From NCBI GenBank assembly GCA_004356175.1, contig SMXV01000043.1, forward strand, positions 1 to 12,038: 12,038 nucleotides of DNA, read 5' to 3'. Both the position numbers and the translations under genes were made by a program. The notes under the pieces are model-generated. The model was not told the origin of the DNA. It saw only the letters and a program-made list of their open reading frames with translations, and ran no database searches. Below, piece by piece: positions 6,247 to 12,038 of this stretch (position 1 is the first letter of the stretch; each line of letters begins with the position of its first letter). The DNA comes from Acidobacteriota bacterium. GTDB taxonomy: Bacteria > Actinomycetota > Acidimicrobiia > Spongiisociales > UBA5794.

Positions 6247-8057
6247 GAGCCGCCCCGATCCCCGTGACGTGCAGCCATATCGTCCTGATATGCGGTCAGG
6301 AGACGTCTGTAACCAGGAGTCGTCTCCATGAGGGTGTTGTGCGTTCCCTGTGCAACGACTCGTCCGCCTTCAATGAAAACGACTTCGTCGGCGAGTTCGA
6401 TCGACGCCTTTCGATAGGCAACGATGACGACGGTCGACGGAAGTTCTGAGCGTTTCAGACCGCGCAGAATCTCGATCTCAACGGACGGATCGACGGCGGA
6501 GGTTGCGTCGTCGAGCACGAGAACTCTCGGCCTGCGGACAAGGGCCCTGGCAAGGGCAAGGCGTTGTTTCTGACCACCTGAGAGTGTTGTTCCTCGTTCG
6601 CCAACGGGCGTGTCGAAGCCACGATCGAGCTCCTCGATGAACTCAATTGCTCCGGCGAGCTCGGCGGCGGCGACGACGTCCACCATTGGAATGTCCGCTC
6701 CGAGCGTGATGTTTCCCGCAACGGTGTCGTCAAAGAGAAAGGAGTCCTGTGCGACGTAGGCGACTTCGCCAGCGAGCTCCGATCGGGCAAAGTCTCTGAC
6801 ATCCCGACCGTCGACCGTGATACTGCCGCTGCGCGGATCCCAGAGCCGTGCAAATAGAAGAGCCAAAGTCGACTTTCCCGAGGCGGTTGGTCCAACAATC
6901 GCAATCGTCGTTCCGCCCCGTATGTCGATGTCGACTCCGTCAAGGACGAGAAGATCTGCCTCGTACGCGAAGGAGATGTCTGCGGTGTCGACAGCTGCTC
7001 CGGATTTCACATTCTGTGCGACCTCCGTTCCATGCTCAACTACTTGGTCAGATTCGAGAATGACTTGGACTCTCTGCCACGCAGCGTTCGAATGCGCCAT
7101 CTCCCATACAAGGAACCCGATGAGGGATACCGGCATGGTCAACAGGGAGAGGAGGTACGCGACGGCGACGAGGTCGCCGGCCGATACGGCACCTGACTCG
7201 AGTCGCAGAGTGCCGAGGACGAGCACCGACACCGTGATGATGGTCGGAACCGACTCGACAATGGCCCGATACACAACCCACACCGTGTTCACAGATATGA
7301 GCTTGTCCCGCAGCTCGTCTGACGCTTCACGAAGACGCTCCGTCTCCTCTTTTCGTCGCCCGAGTGCCTTGATCGTGAGCGCACCATCAATCGATTCGTG
7401 GGTGATTGCTGACACGGTTCCACGCAGGTTCTGGACGTCGACGAACGGGCCGTAGGTGCGTGATGCTCCGTTGATGTCGATGCTGAGCATCGCGACGATG
7501 CCGACAAGCACAACCGCTCCGAGGACCAGGTCCGTCGTAGCGACAAGGACGACCGTGCCAATCAGCAGAAAGAGCGATCCTATCGCGTACGGGAAAGGGG
7601 CAAGCACGAACGTTCCCTGGTTCGTGTCGGCCTCGCTCACCGAGAGCAGGTCGCCTGTTGCTCGTGTGTCGTGCCACCCGAGATCGAGGCGCAGTTGGTG
7701 TTCGATGAGGCGCTTGCGCGCGTCAGTCCTCGTGCCGAACTGCAGCCAACCAGCACCTGAACGGCGCAGCGTTATACCGACGGATTTCCACACGGCCACG
7801 ATTGTTACAAGCGCTATTGCAGGCCAGAGCAGCCCTGATGTCGTCTGCCCCTCCTCGAGGACAGGGACGATTAATGAATCAGTGATCCTGCCAGCAACCA
7901 CCGCAGACGCGACAATCGCTGACACGAAAAGGAGGGCGCCCGACACAGCAATCGCAAAGGACCATGGCCTCCGTTTGACGAAGCTCCAGACAAGTTTCAG
8001 TCCGCCACCAAGAATCTCGCGAAGCGGCGGCGCCGCGTTGTCTGTTGTTTCGGACAT
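6243..8057 (-). CDS. ABC exporter half-transporter, subunit with degenerate catalytic residues
   Basis: The 604-aa protein has a membrane domain (about residues 25-330) and a C-terminal ATPase domain with Walker A GPTASGKST (389-397), Q-loop VAQDSFLFD and a canonical LSGGQKQR signature (492-499). The Walker B catalytic Glu is Asp (VLVLDDATS, Asp about 517) and the H-loop His is Tyr (VAYRKAS, Tyr about 548). Its own Walker site is therefore probably poorly hydrolytic, while its intact signature completes the partner's site. This is the asymmetric arrangement of heterodimeric exporters. ATG 8057 is chosen because a TAnnnT box ends 6 nt upstream; GTG 8078 would add seven residues and has no good ribosome site. 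It is the first gene of a two-gene operon. Confidence 0.92.
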   Translation of the reverse strand: MSETTDNAAPPLREILGGGLKLVWSFVKRRPWSFAIAVSGALLFVSAIVASAVVAGRITDSLIVPVLEEGQTTSGLLWPAIALVTIVAVWKSVGITLRRSGAGWLQFGTRTDARKRLIEHQLRLDLGWHDTRATGDLLSVSEADTNQGTFVLAPFPYAIGSLFLLIGTVVLVATTDLVLGAVVLVGIVAMLSIDINGASRTYGPFVDVQNLRGTVSAITHESIDGALTIKALGRRKEETERLREASDELRDKLISVNTVWVVYRAIVESVPTIITVSVLVLGTLRLESGAVSAGDLVAVAYLLSLLTMPVSLIGFLVWEMAHSNAAWQRVQVILESDQVVEHGTEVAQNVKSGAAVDTADISFAYEADLLVLDGVDIDIRGGTTIAIVGPTASGKSTLALLFARLWDPRSGSITVDGRDVRDFARSELAGEVAYVAQDSFLFDDTVAGNITLGADIPMVDVVAAAELAGAIEFIEELDRGFDTPVGERGTTLSGGQKQRLALARALVRRPRVLVLDDATSAVDPSVEIEILRGLKRSELPSTVVIVAYRKASIELADEVVFIEGGRVVAQGTHNTLMETTPGYRRLLTAYQDDMAARHGDRGGS

Positions 8058-8063
8058 GACCGC

Positions 8064-8069
8064 AGGGTA
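8064..8069 (-). promoter_or_regulatory. -10 box for leaderless exporter operon
   Basis: On the minus strand TACCCT ends 6 nt before ATG 8057. No Shine-Dalgarno sequence is present. It shares the 73-bp intergenic region with the divergent promoter of the 45-aa membrane peptide. Confidence 0.5.
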
Positions 8070-8118
8070 TGGCAGCACGCGTGACCCATGACGGACGGCG
8101 ACAGGCAGAGCTGCGCTA

Positions 8119-8124
8119 TATCAT
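8119..8124 (+). promoter_or_regulatory. -10 box for leaderless small membrane peptide gene
   Basis: TATCAT ends 6 nt before ATG 8131. GCGACA about 16 bp upstream is a weak -35 candidate. No Shine-Dalgarno sequence is seen. Confidence 0.5.
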
Positions 8125-8130
8125 TGCGCC

Positions 8131-8268
8131 ATGAACGCAGTACTTCTTTCAGCAGTCACCCCTGTCGGCGACGATTTCACGGTCTTGTCGTGGGCCCTGC
8201 TCGGCGCTGTTGTTCTCACCACAGGAGTCGTGACCTGGATCATCACTCCCAAAGCCGAAAAGCACTAG
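8131..8268 (+). CDS. 45-aa single-pass membrane peptide, unknown function
   Basis: The frame reads MNAVLLSAVTPVGDDFTVLS, then a hydrophobic stretch WALLGAVVLTTGVVTWII (about residues 21-38) and a short polar tail TPKAEKH. This looks like one transmembrane helix with a short basic C-terminus, probably on the cytoplasmic side. I do not recognise a family. Support for a real gene comes from the -10 box 6 nt before the ATG and from a compact hairpin that starts right after the stop codon. It is divergent from the ABC exporter operon with a 73-bp gap, so it may be co-regulated with it or be an accessory subunit, but that is only inference from position. Confidence 0.55.
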   Translation: MNAVLLSAVTPVGDDFTVLSWALLGAVVLTTGVVTWIITPKAEKH

Positions 8269-8294
8269 CCAGTCCCCCCTGAAGGTGGGACTGG
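8269..8294. terminator. Hairpin terminator between convergent genes
   Basis: CCAGTCCC (8269-8276) pairs perfectly with GGGACTGG (8287-8294), with two further GC pairs inside around a TGAA loop. It starts directly after the peptide's TAG and is followed by the modest T-rich GTTCTTG. It also lies 23 bp downstream of the L,D-transpeptidase stop on the other strand, so it may serve both genes. Confidence 0.75.
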
Positions 8295-8317
8295 GTTCTT
8301 GCTCGCAGAACTCTGGC

Positions 8318-9451
8318 TTACGGGGTGACGATTACTCTGATGCCGAGGCTTGACCAGGCGAATACCAGTTCTGCGTCGTCCCATAGTTGACGGACACATC
8401 CGCCGGAACCGTGTGTACCGAGCTTTGCTGGCTCCTGGAGAGGTCTCTTGTCTGGCCAGACAGGGATCGAGTGGAAGCCGTACGGCCATTCTCCCCTGGC
8501 GAACCGGACCATGAACTCCATTGTGATGCCGTCATATGGTGCCCACGCATACCGGGACATGCTGTAGATCCGGTAGCGACCAACAGATGGGATACCCCGC
8601 CGACCGGTCACCTGATGGGTCTTGTACAGCTCGCCTGTTGCATTGATGAGCCAGACACGCTGTCCGCCGTTTGTGTAGATGATGCGGCGGCCAGAACCAA
8701 CATCGGGGTACGGAAGAATCGGTTTGACAGGTGATGCGGTGCCCGTCAGCTCAACGTAGTCCGCTGACTCGGTGAACCGAACGACTATCTGGCCTCTGTG
8801 CTGCTCACCGCTCGCAATTTCTTTGGAGAATGTGCTGACAATCGAGGCATTCGGTTTAATGCCGAAGACATCTCGGTACAGAATCTGGACAAGGCCGCTG
8901 TCGGTTACCTTGCCATATCTGCCGACGAATTCCTGTCCGTGGGTGAACGCTTCCGCGATGGTGACGAGAGGGAGTCCGTTGCGGTACCTCCCGACCCAGT
9001 ACTCGGTCTCAAATGCGTCGGGTACCCGGTCGAAAAGGCCGCAGTAGAGGCGAACAATCGAGTCAGAGATTTCCGTGTCCCACCGCTCTGTCCCCGTGAA
9101 CGCGAACGCCTTGATCACAGGCACCGAGAGGTCAACACCACCGCCACCGGATCCAGCGGACAGGAACCCTGCCGAGTCCCACAGCGCTGCTTCGTCGGGG
9201 AATCTGATGAGTTCGAGCGGAGCGTTCTCTGCGTCAGGATCCTCAAGATTGAACGCAGCATCTTCAGCGACATCGAGCCCTGGCATCACAAAGGTACGGA
9301 CGCCGGTTGCTGAATCATCGCTAGACAAACACGAGCCGCTGCCCGTCACGGCGTCATCAGAATCTGGCGCTGCAAGAGCTGGCACGGCAAAGCCAGAAAC
9401 AATCATTGATGCGGCCGCAGACAGAACAATCAGTCGTTTCAAAGAAGTCAC
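8318..9451 (-). CDS. Secreted L,D-transpeptidase (YkuD) with DUF4214 region
   Basis: This 377-aa exported protein probably acts on peptidoglycan. A signal peptide is clear: a basic start MTSLKR, a hydrophobic core to about residue 20, and a likely AxA cleavage site near PALAA (24-28). A Ser/Asp-rich linker follows. Residues about 130-235 hold two DUF4214-like units, seen in YCGLFDRVPDAFETEYWVGR and LYRDVFGIKPNASI followed by FTESADYV. The C-terminal part (about 255-377) is a YkuD domain with conserved His in FHSIP (about 327) and the catalytic block THGSGGCVR (His 347, Cys 352, Arg 354), so the Cys nucleophile is present. It would form 3-3 cross-links or attach proteins to the wall. The GTG start lies 6 nt after a TAnnnT box; a GGAGG one base before it is too close for normal use. 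Confidence 0.88.
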   Translation of the reverse strand: MTSLKRLIVLSAAASMIVSGFAVPALAAPDSDDAVTGSGSCLSSDDSATGVRTFVMPGLDVAEDAAFNLEDPDAENAPLELIRFPDEAALWDSAGFLSAGSGGGGVDLSVPVIKAFAFTGTERWDTEISDSIVRLYCGLFDRVPDAFETEYWVGRYRNGLPLVTIAEAFTHGQEFVGRYGKVTDSGLVQILYRDVFGIKPNASIVSTFSKEIASGEQHRGQIVVRFTESADYVELTGTASPVKPILPYPDVGSGRRIIYTNGGQRVWLINATGELYKTHQVTGRRGIPSVGRYRIYSMSRYAWAPYDGITMEFMVRFARGEWPYGFHSIPVWPDKRPLQEPAKLGTHGSGGCVRQLWDDAELVFAWSSLGIRVIVTP

Positions 9452-9457
9452 GCCTCC

Positions 9458-9463
9458 AGATTA
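9458..9463 (-). promoter_or_regulatory. -10 box for leaderless L,D-transpeptidase gene
   Basis: On the minus strand TAATCT ends 6 nt before GTG 9451. The sequence between them, GGAGGC, looks like a Shine-Dalgarno motif, but it is only one base from the start codon. Confidence 0.5.
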
Positions 9464-9529
9464 CCCCCATTCTCGGGGCGGCGGTGCCTCAAAATGCGGC
9501 TCGGGCGCGGTAGTTGCGTCAAGATGTGC

Positions 9530-10513
9530 TCAGCCGACGGTGTCCTCGACATACACCTGCAGTGCACGGCGCATTCGGACGCCACGATCGATGAACCAGT
9601 CGACATAGCTCTCGAACTCGTCGATCTGAGATATGTGACCATCGCGGTACTCCGCGATTCGCACGGCCCTGCGTTCTCTTCCGGGATCCTCAAAGTCGAG
9701 AGTGGCGCCGTACGTTTCTTCGATCATGCTCCGATTGGCTTCGAGTTCCTTGAGCAGGTCGATGTTTGCTTCCCTGCTCCCTCTGTTGATGTACATCTCG
9801 TGTCGTAGCAGCCGGTTACGTGCAAACGACGCTGAGAGCGAAGAGCCCTTGACCGGCGAACTTGTTGTGAAGTAGCTTCGCGGTTCAGCTCGCCTTCCGA
9901 TGGTCCAGTCAAGGCCCTGCACCTCAATGGCCTCGAGGTACATCGTCCAGAACCGCAGGTACGCCTCTGTGCGCAAGCCTCGTCCCGTACTCCCGCGCCA
10001 ACGCGCGTCTCTGACGACTCGTCTGCGTGGCGGTGGTTGGGCGCCAGCCAGCCGTCTGACCATGCCAAGCACGAGGTCTTGGTCCTCTGAACCGAGATTC
10101 GGCAGAAGGACTTCAAGCTCAGCCATCACACCCGAAGATGTTCGCGACATATGCGTGACGACGCGATTCGGTGGCTCCTCGTCGAGAGGACCAGACTGGG
10201 CGCCGGTGCGGAATTGCGAGTTGCCTACGGGCGGACCCTGGGCGTACCGTGCTCGAATCGGCTCGCGGACGACACCGTTTGCTCTCGCAAGAAGCTCAGC
10301 AGGTGTGAGGCGGAGTCCGTTGGTCAACATCAACTGATAAGTGCCCGACGGAAGCCTCTCTCCCGACTCGATCGCAGACAGGTAGGAGTAGGAGATCCCC
10401 GTTAGGTCTGCAAGCTGCTTGCGGTCGAGACCGAGCTCGTCACGGCGGACCTGAACCGCCTCGCCGTATGCGGCGAGAAACTCAGGATCCGAGCTGTTCG
10501 CGTCATTCTTCAC
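9530..10513 (-). CDS. XRE-family HTH protein with C-terminal DUF4268
   Basis: The 327-aa protein starts with an XRE/Cro helix-turn-helix (about residues 13-72; RKQLADLTGISYSYLSAIES is the core). A Pro/Arg-rich linker follows (about 85-175). The C-terminal DUF4268 region (about 183-322) shows LRFWTMYLEAIE, then FARNRLLRHEMYI and a run with IEETYG and DWFIDRGVRM. DUF4268 is known mostly from the C-termini of uncharacterised, nuclease-like proteins; here no nuclease motif is visible, and the fusion to a DNA-binding head suggests a regulator. The GTG start sits 6 nt after a TAGGGT box. It is divergent from a VWA gene, with direct repeats and palindromes between them, so autoregulation and control of the VWA gene are plausible. 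The ligand or partner of the DUF4268 part is unknown. Confidence 0.8.
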   Translation of the reverse strand: MKNDANSSDPEFLAAYGEAVQVRRDELGLDRKQLADLTGISYSYLSAIESGERLPSGTYQLMLTNGLRLTPAELLARANGVVREPIRARYAQGPPVGNSQFRTGAQSGPLDEEPPNRVVTHMSRTSSGVMAELEVLLPNLGSEDQDLVLGMVRRLAGAQPPPRRRVVRDARWRGSTGRGLRTEAYLRFWTMYLEAIEVQGLDWTIGRRAEPRSYFTTSSPVKGSSLSASFARNRLLRHEMYINRGSREANIDLLKELEANRSMIEETYGATLDFEDPGRERRAVRIAEYRDGHISQIDEFESYVDWFIDRGVRMRRALQVYVEDTVG

Positions 10514-10519
10514 CTACGA

Positions 10520-10525
10520 ACCCTA
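10520..10525 (-). promoter_or_regulatory. -10 box for leaderless HTH-DUF4268 gene
   Basis: On the minus strand TAGGGT ends 6 nt before GTG 10513. No Shine-Dalgarno sequence precedes the start. The repeats at 10536-10580 lie just upstream. Confidence 0.5.
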
Positions 10526-10543
10526 CCACAGATATTACTCCTT

Positions 10544-10580
10544 GTAGAGTTACTCTGTATGGGGTAGTATACTCTGTGTG
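10544..10580. promoter_or_regulatory. Repeated TACTCTGT elements, candidate operator of the HTH protein
   Basis: TACTCTGTATG (10551-10561) and TACTCTGTGTG (10570-10580) are direct repeats differing at one base, with starts 19 bp apart, close to two helical turns. TTACTCC at 10535-10541 may be a third, weaker copy. The first repeat is part of an inverted repeat, AGAGT-T-ACTCT (about 10546-10556), and the second overlaps the palindrome AGTATACT (10566-10573). They lie between the divergent promoters, so the neighbouring XRE protein is the obvious candidate binder. Confidence 0.5.
10568..10573 (+). promoter_or_regulatory. -10 box for VWA gene
   Basis: TATACT is a near-consensus -10, about 36 bp before the ATG, leaving a leader that carries a normal ribosome site. 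It is embedded in the palindrome and direct repeat described at 10544-10580, so binding there would block transcription. Confidence 0.5.
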
Positions 10581-10595
10581 TCGCCAGCACAGATC

Positions 10596-10604
10596 AGGAA
10601 AGGA
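10596..10604 (+). promoter_or_regulatory. Ribosome binding site of VWA gene
   Basis: AGGAAAGGA ends 5 nt before ATG 10610. It is one of the few clear Shine-Dalgarno sequences in the window. Confidence 0.7.
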
Positions 10605-10609
10605 CATAC

Positions 10610-11227
10610 ATGCAACAAGACTCCGCACTCATCACCTTCATACTCGACGAATCCGGCTCAATGGAATCAATCGAATCCGAGGCACGCGAGGGATTCAATG
10701 GCTACCTTGCCGATCAGGTGGGCCACGGCGGCAGAACATGGTGGACACTTGTCACGTTCAACCAGAGAGCACGAACGCGTTTCGCCGCAGTTCCCGGTTC
10801 GGATGTTCGGCCGCTCGGTGCCGACTACTCCCCTTCGGGCATGACAGCGCTGTTCGACGCAATCGGATCCGCAGTGACAAAGACCCAAGCACACCTCGAA
10901 ACGCTCGGTACGGAACGCCCGTCGGATGTGATTGTGGTCATCCTCACCGACGGTATGGAGAACGCGTCACAACTCTGGACGAACGATCAGGTCGCAAAGC
11001 TGATCACCGAAGCAGAGGACTCCGGCTGGCAATTCGTATTCCTCGGCGCGAACCAGAACTCATGGGCCGTCTCTCAGAGCCTTGGCATCCGCAGAGGCAC
11101 AATCGTGGACTGGGAGCCGACAAAGGAAGGCCACACCCGCGCGATGGAGGAAGCAAGGTTCGCCACAGCCGACTTTCGCAGAACTAAACTCCAGCAGGTC
11201 AAGTACCGCGACCGCACCAGCACTTGA
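10610..11227 (+). CDS. Single-domain VWA (von Willebrand factor A) protein
   Basis: The 205-aa protein is almost entirely one VWA fold, with no signal peptide or membrane segment, so it is probably cytosolic. The metal-binding MIDAS motif is complete: DESGS (Asp13, Ser15, Ser17), Thr in PSGMTALFDAI (about residue 79) and Asp in LTDGMEN (about 114). The segment SGWQFVFLGANQNSW (about 143-157) and the following GTIVDWEP are features I associate with short stand-alone VWA proteins of phage or accessory islands. Such proteins usually mediate metal-dependent protein binding, but the partner is unknown. It is divergent from the HTH-DUF4268 gene and converges on a gene of unknown function. Confidence 0.85.
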   Translation: MQQDSALITFILDESGSMESIESEAREGFNGYLADQVGHGGRTWWTLVTFNQRARTRFAAVPGSDVRPLGADYSPSGMTALFDAIGSAVTKTQAHLETLGTERPSDVIVVILTDGMENASQLWTNDQVAKLITEAEDSGWQFVFLGANQNSWAVSQSLGIRRGTIVDWEPTKEGHTRAMEEARFATADFRRTKLQQVKYRDRTST

Positions 11228-11263
11228 CACAGCAATTCACGGACTGGTGAGACAGGGTGTCAA
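11224..11263. terminator. Possible two-tier hairpin after VWA gene
   Basis: TTGACAC (11224-11230, including the stop codon) pairs with GTGTCAA (11257-11263). Inside, TCAC (11237-11240) pairs with GTGA (11247-11250) across a symmetric 6-by-6 internal loop. No T-tract follows. It lies between convergent genes, which fits a terminator, but pairing is modest. Confidence 0.35.
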
Positions 11264-11315
11264 AGAGCCGGTGGGTCGAGGTTGGCGAGTAGTAGGGGTC
11301 AGAACCGAGAATTCG

Positions 11316-11747
11316 TCAATCCTTGCCTCGCCGGCGCAGTTCTTCTTTGAGGGCGTTGGCTGAATACTGAAGAAGTTCTGGGCCCCAGGATTTCTCGACT
11401 ACCGGCTCGGTGGCTTCTTCGGCGAGCAGGGAGACGACCTCGTCTCGGAGGGTTCGTGCCCATGCGCGGCCTTTGGCGGAAGAGAGGTGGCTCACGGTTG
11501 CATCACTGTTGACCCTCAACAGCCTGACCTCGATCTGGGGATTCGTACGTGAACCCTTTTCTCCATACAACATGAGGATCGAACCGATTGGCACGTCCTG
11601 AATGCCGCCCGTTGCAATGAACTCGCCCTCAAAGGCCCAACCAGTTGCAAGCGTTTCGTCAACGTTCGTGACGATCTTGGCCCAGTTCTTTCGCCGCTCA
11701 TCGCCAACCGTGGGTACGTCTATGGCAACAAGTACGGGTGCATTCAT
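11316..11747 (-). CDS. Hypothetical protein, 143 aa
   Basis: I do not recognise a family. The product starts MNAPVLVAIDVPTVGDERRK, has no signal peptide or obvious membrane helix, and alternates beta-like stretches (GEFIATGG, GSILMLYGEKGS, IEVRLLRVNSDA) with a helical C-terminal third rich in Glu and Arg (WARTLRDEVVSLLAEEA and ELLQYSANALKEELRRRGKD). It looks like a small soluble alpha/beta protein. ATG 11747 is chosen because a TACCCT box ends 7 nt upstream; the frame remains open for 25 more codons, but those encode an Arg/Cys-rich run unlike the rest. It converges on the VWA gene and diverges from a small membrane protein gene. Confidence 0.65.
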   Translation of the reverse strand: MNAPVLVAIDVPTVGDERRKNWAKIVTNVDETLATGWAFEGEFIATGGIQDVPIGSILMLYGEKGSRTNPQIEVRLLRVNSDATVSHLSSAKGRAWARTLRDEVVSLLAEEATEPVVEKSWGPELLQYSANALKEELRRRGKD

Positions 11748-11754
11748 GTCCTCA

Positions 11755-11760
11755 AGGGTA
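11755..11760 (-). promoter_or_regulatory. -10 box for leaderless hypothetical gene
   Basis: On the minus strand TACCCT ends 7 nt before ATG 11747. This is one base longer than the spacing at the other leaderless genes here. A GAGGA lies between box and start, but too close to the ATG to act as a normal ribosome site. Confidence 0.4.
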
Positions 11761-11803
11761 CCGGTGCATAGCGCCCGAGGGAAGAAGCAGGTGACTAGTT
11801 CGT

Positions 11804-11818
11804 TTCGACGCCGTCGAA
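11804..11818. promoter_or_regulatory. 15-bp palindrome in divergent intergenic region (possible operator)
   Basis: TTCGACG (11804-11810) and CGTCGAA (11812-11818) are perfect arms around a single C. The site lies between the divergent hypothetical gene (-) and the terminal membrane protein gene (+). The geometry, 7-bp arms with a 1-bp centre, is the same as at 1814-1828, but the sequence is unrelated. Confidence 0.35.
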
Positions 11819-11852
11819 GCATCCTCCATTCGAGTCTTCCAAACGCCGATGC

Positions 11853-11873
11853 ATGAGTAGGAGGTGCTCATGA
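11853..11873 (+). CDS. 6-codon mini-ORF overlapping next start
   Basis: The frame encodes MSRRCS and its TGA overlaps the next ATG as ATGA (11870-11873). Its two AGG codons form the Shine-Dalgarno sequence of the downstream gene, so the frame may simply be incidental. There is no -10 box at leaderless distance. Confidence 0.15.
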   Translation: MSRRCS

Positions 11874-12038
11874 ACATCGACAGAGTCAGGCCAGCCGTCA
11901 GCATCGCGATCATGGTTGGTGGGGGCATGATTATCGCCCTCACATCGGTCACGGCAATGCCCTCAACGCCCATCCGGATCGTTGCGGTTGCGGTCGCAGT
12001 TGGACTGTTGCTCCCCGGTGTCGAGGTCGTCATCGCCG
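11870..12038 (+). CDS. Small membrane protein, N-terminal part, cut by window end
   Basis: Fifty-six residues are visible. After a short polar start MNIDRVRPAV there are two hydrophobic stretches, SIAIMVGGGMIIALTSVTA (about residues 11-29) and RIVAVAVAVGLLLPGVEVVI (about 36-55), separated by a short Pro-rich loop. This is probably a multi-pass membrane protein. ATG 11870 follows a strong Shine-Dalgarno TAGGAGGT by 5 nt, the best in the window. No family can be recognised from this fragment. Confidence 0.65.
   Translation, partial: MNIDRVRPAVSIAIMVGGGMIIALTSVTAMPSTPIRIVAVAVAVGLLLPGVEVVIA

Noticed and set aside
9452..9529. Small gene or regulatory element between transpeptidase and HTH genes
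   Set aside because: Apart from the transpeptidase -10 box, I see no start with a supported reading frame and no convincing hairpin.

Overview
The window looks like chromosomal DNA from an actinobacterium. Four things suggest this: moderately high GC, many GTG starts, an MpaB/DUF2236-family oxygenase, and several -10 boxes of the form TAnnnT lying 6-7 nt before a start codon, which is the arrangement of leaderless mRNAs common in that phylum. A deep-branching class such as Acidimicrobiia is possible, but this is inference and no rRNA or other marker gene is present to settle it. I see no tRNA, rRNA, CRISPR array, transposase or integrase.

Layout. Bases 72-1403 (+) hold an AztA/ZnuC-like metal ABC ATPase and a Zur-like Fur regulator, a zinc or metal uptake and sensing unit whose permease and binding protein are not in the window. 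Bases 1472-1696 (-) hold a stand-alone IF-1 homologue whose only plausible start codon is ATC. Divergent from it is an MpaB-like oxygenase (1864-2796, +), preceded by an 8-codon mini-ORF and a palindrome that overlaps the inferred -10 box. A succinate-semialdehyde dehydrogenase-type ALDH follows (3040-4401, +), then a perfect 46-bp palindrome at the convergent junction with the next operon. Bases 4471-8057 (-) hold two overlapping genes for a heterodimeric ABC exporter with one intact and one degenerate ATP site. A 45-aa membrane peptide (8131-8268, +) diverges from that operon. Bases 8318-9451 (-) encode a secreted DUF4214-YkuD L,D-transpeptidase. Bases 9530-10513 (-) encode an XRE HTH-DUF4268 protein, divergent from a VWA-domain protein (10610-11227, +); the shared intergenic region is repeat-rich. 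The window ends with a 143-aa protein of unknown function (-) and the start of a small membrane protein (+) that runs off the edge.

How it fits together. Most of the window is compact housekeeping or envelope content with short transcription units. The main cross-cutting signal is that eight first genes or mini-ORFs begin 6 nt (seven cases) or 7 nt (one case) after a TAnnnT hexamer, so leaderless expression appears to be the default here. Genes with clear Shine-Dalgarno sequences (IF-1, VWA, the terminal membrane protein) are the minority. The most accessory-looking part is the HTH-DUF4268/VWA pair at 9530-11227.
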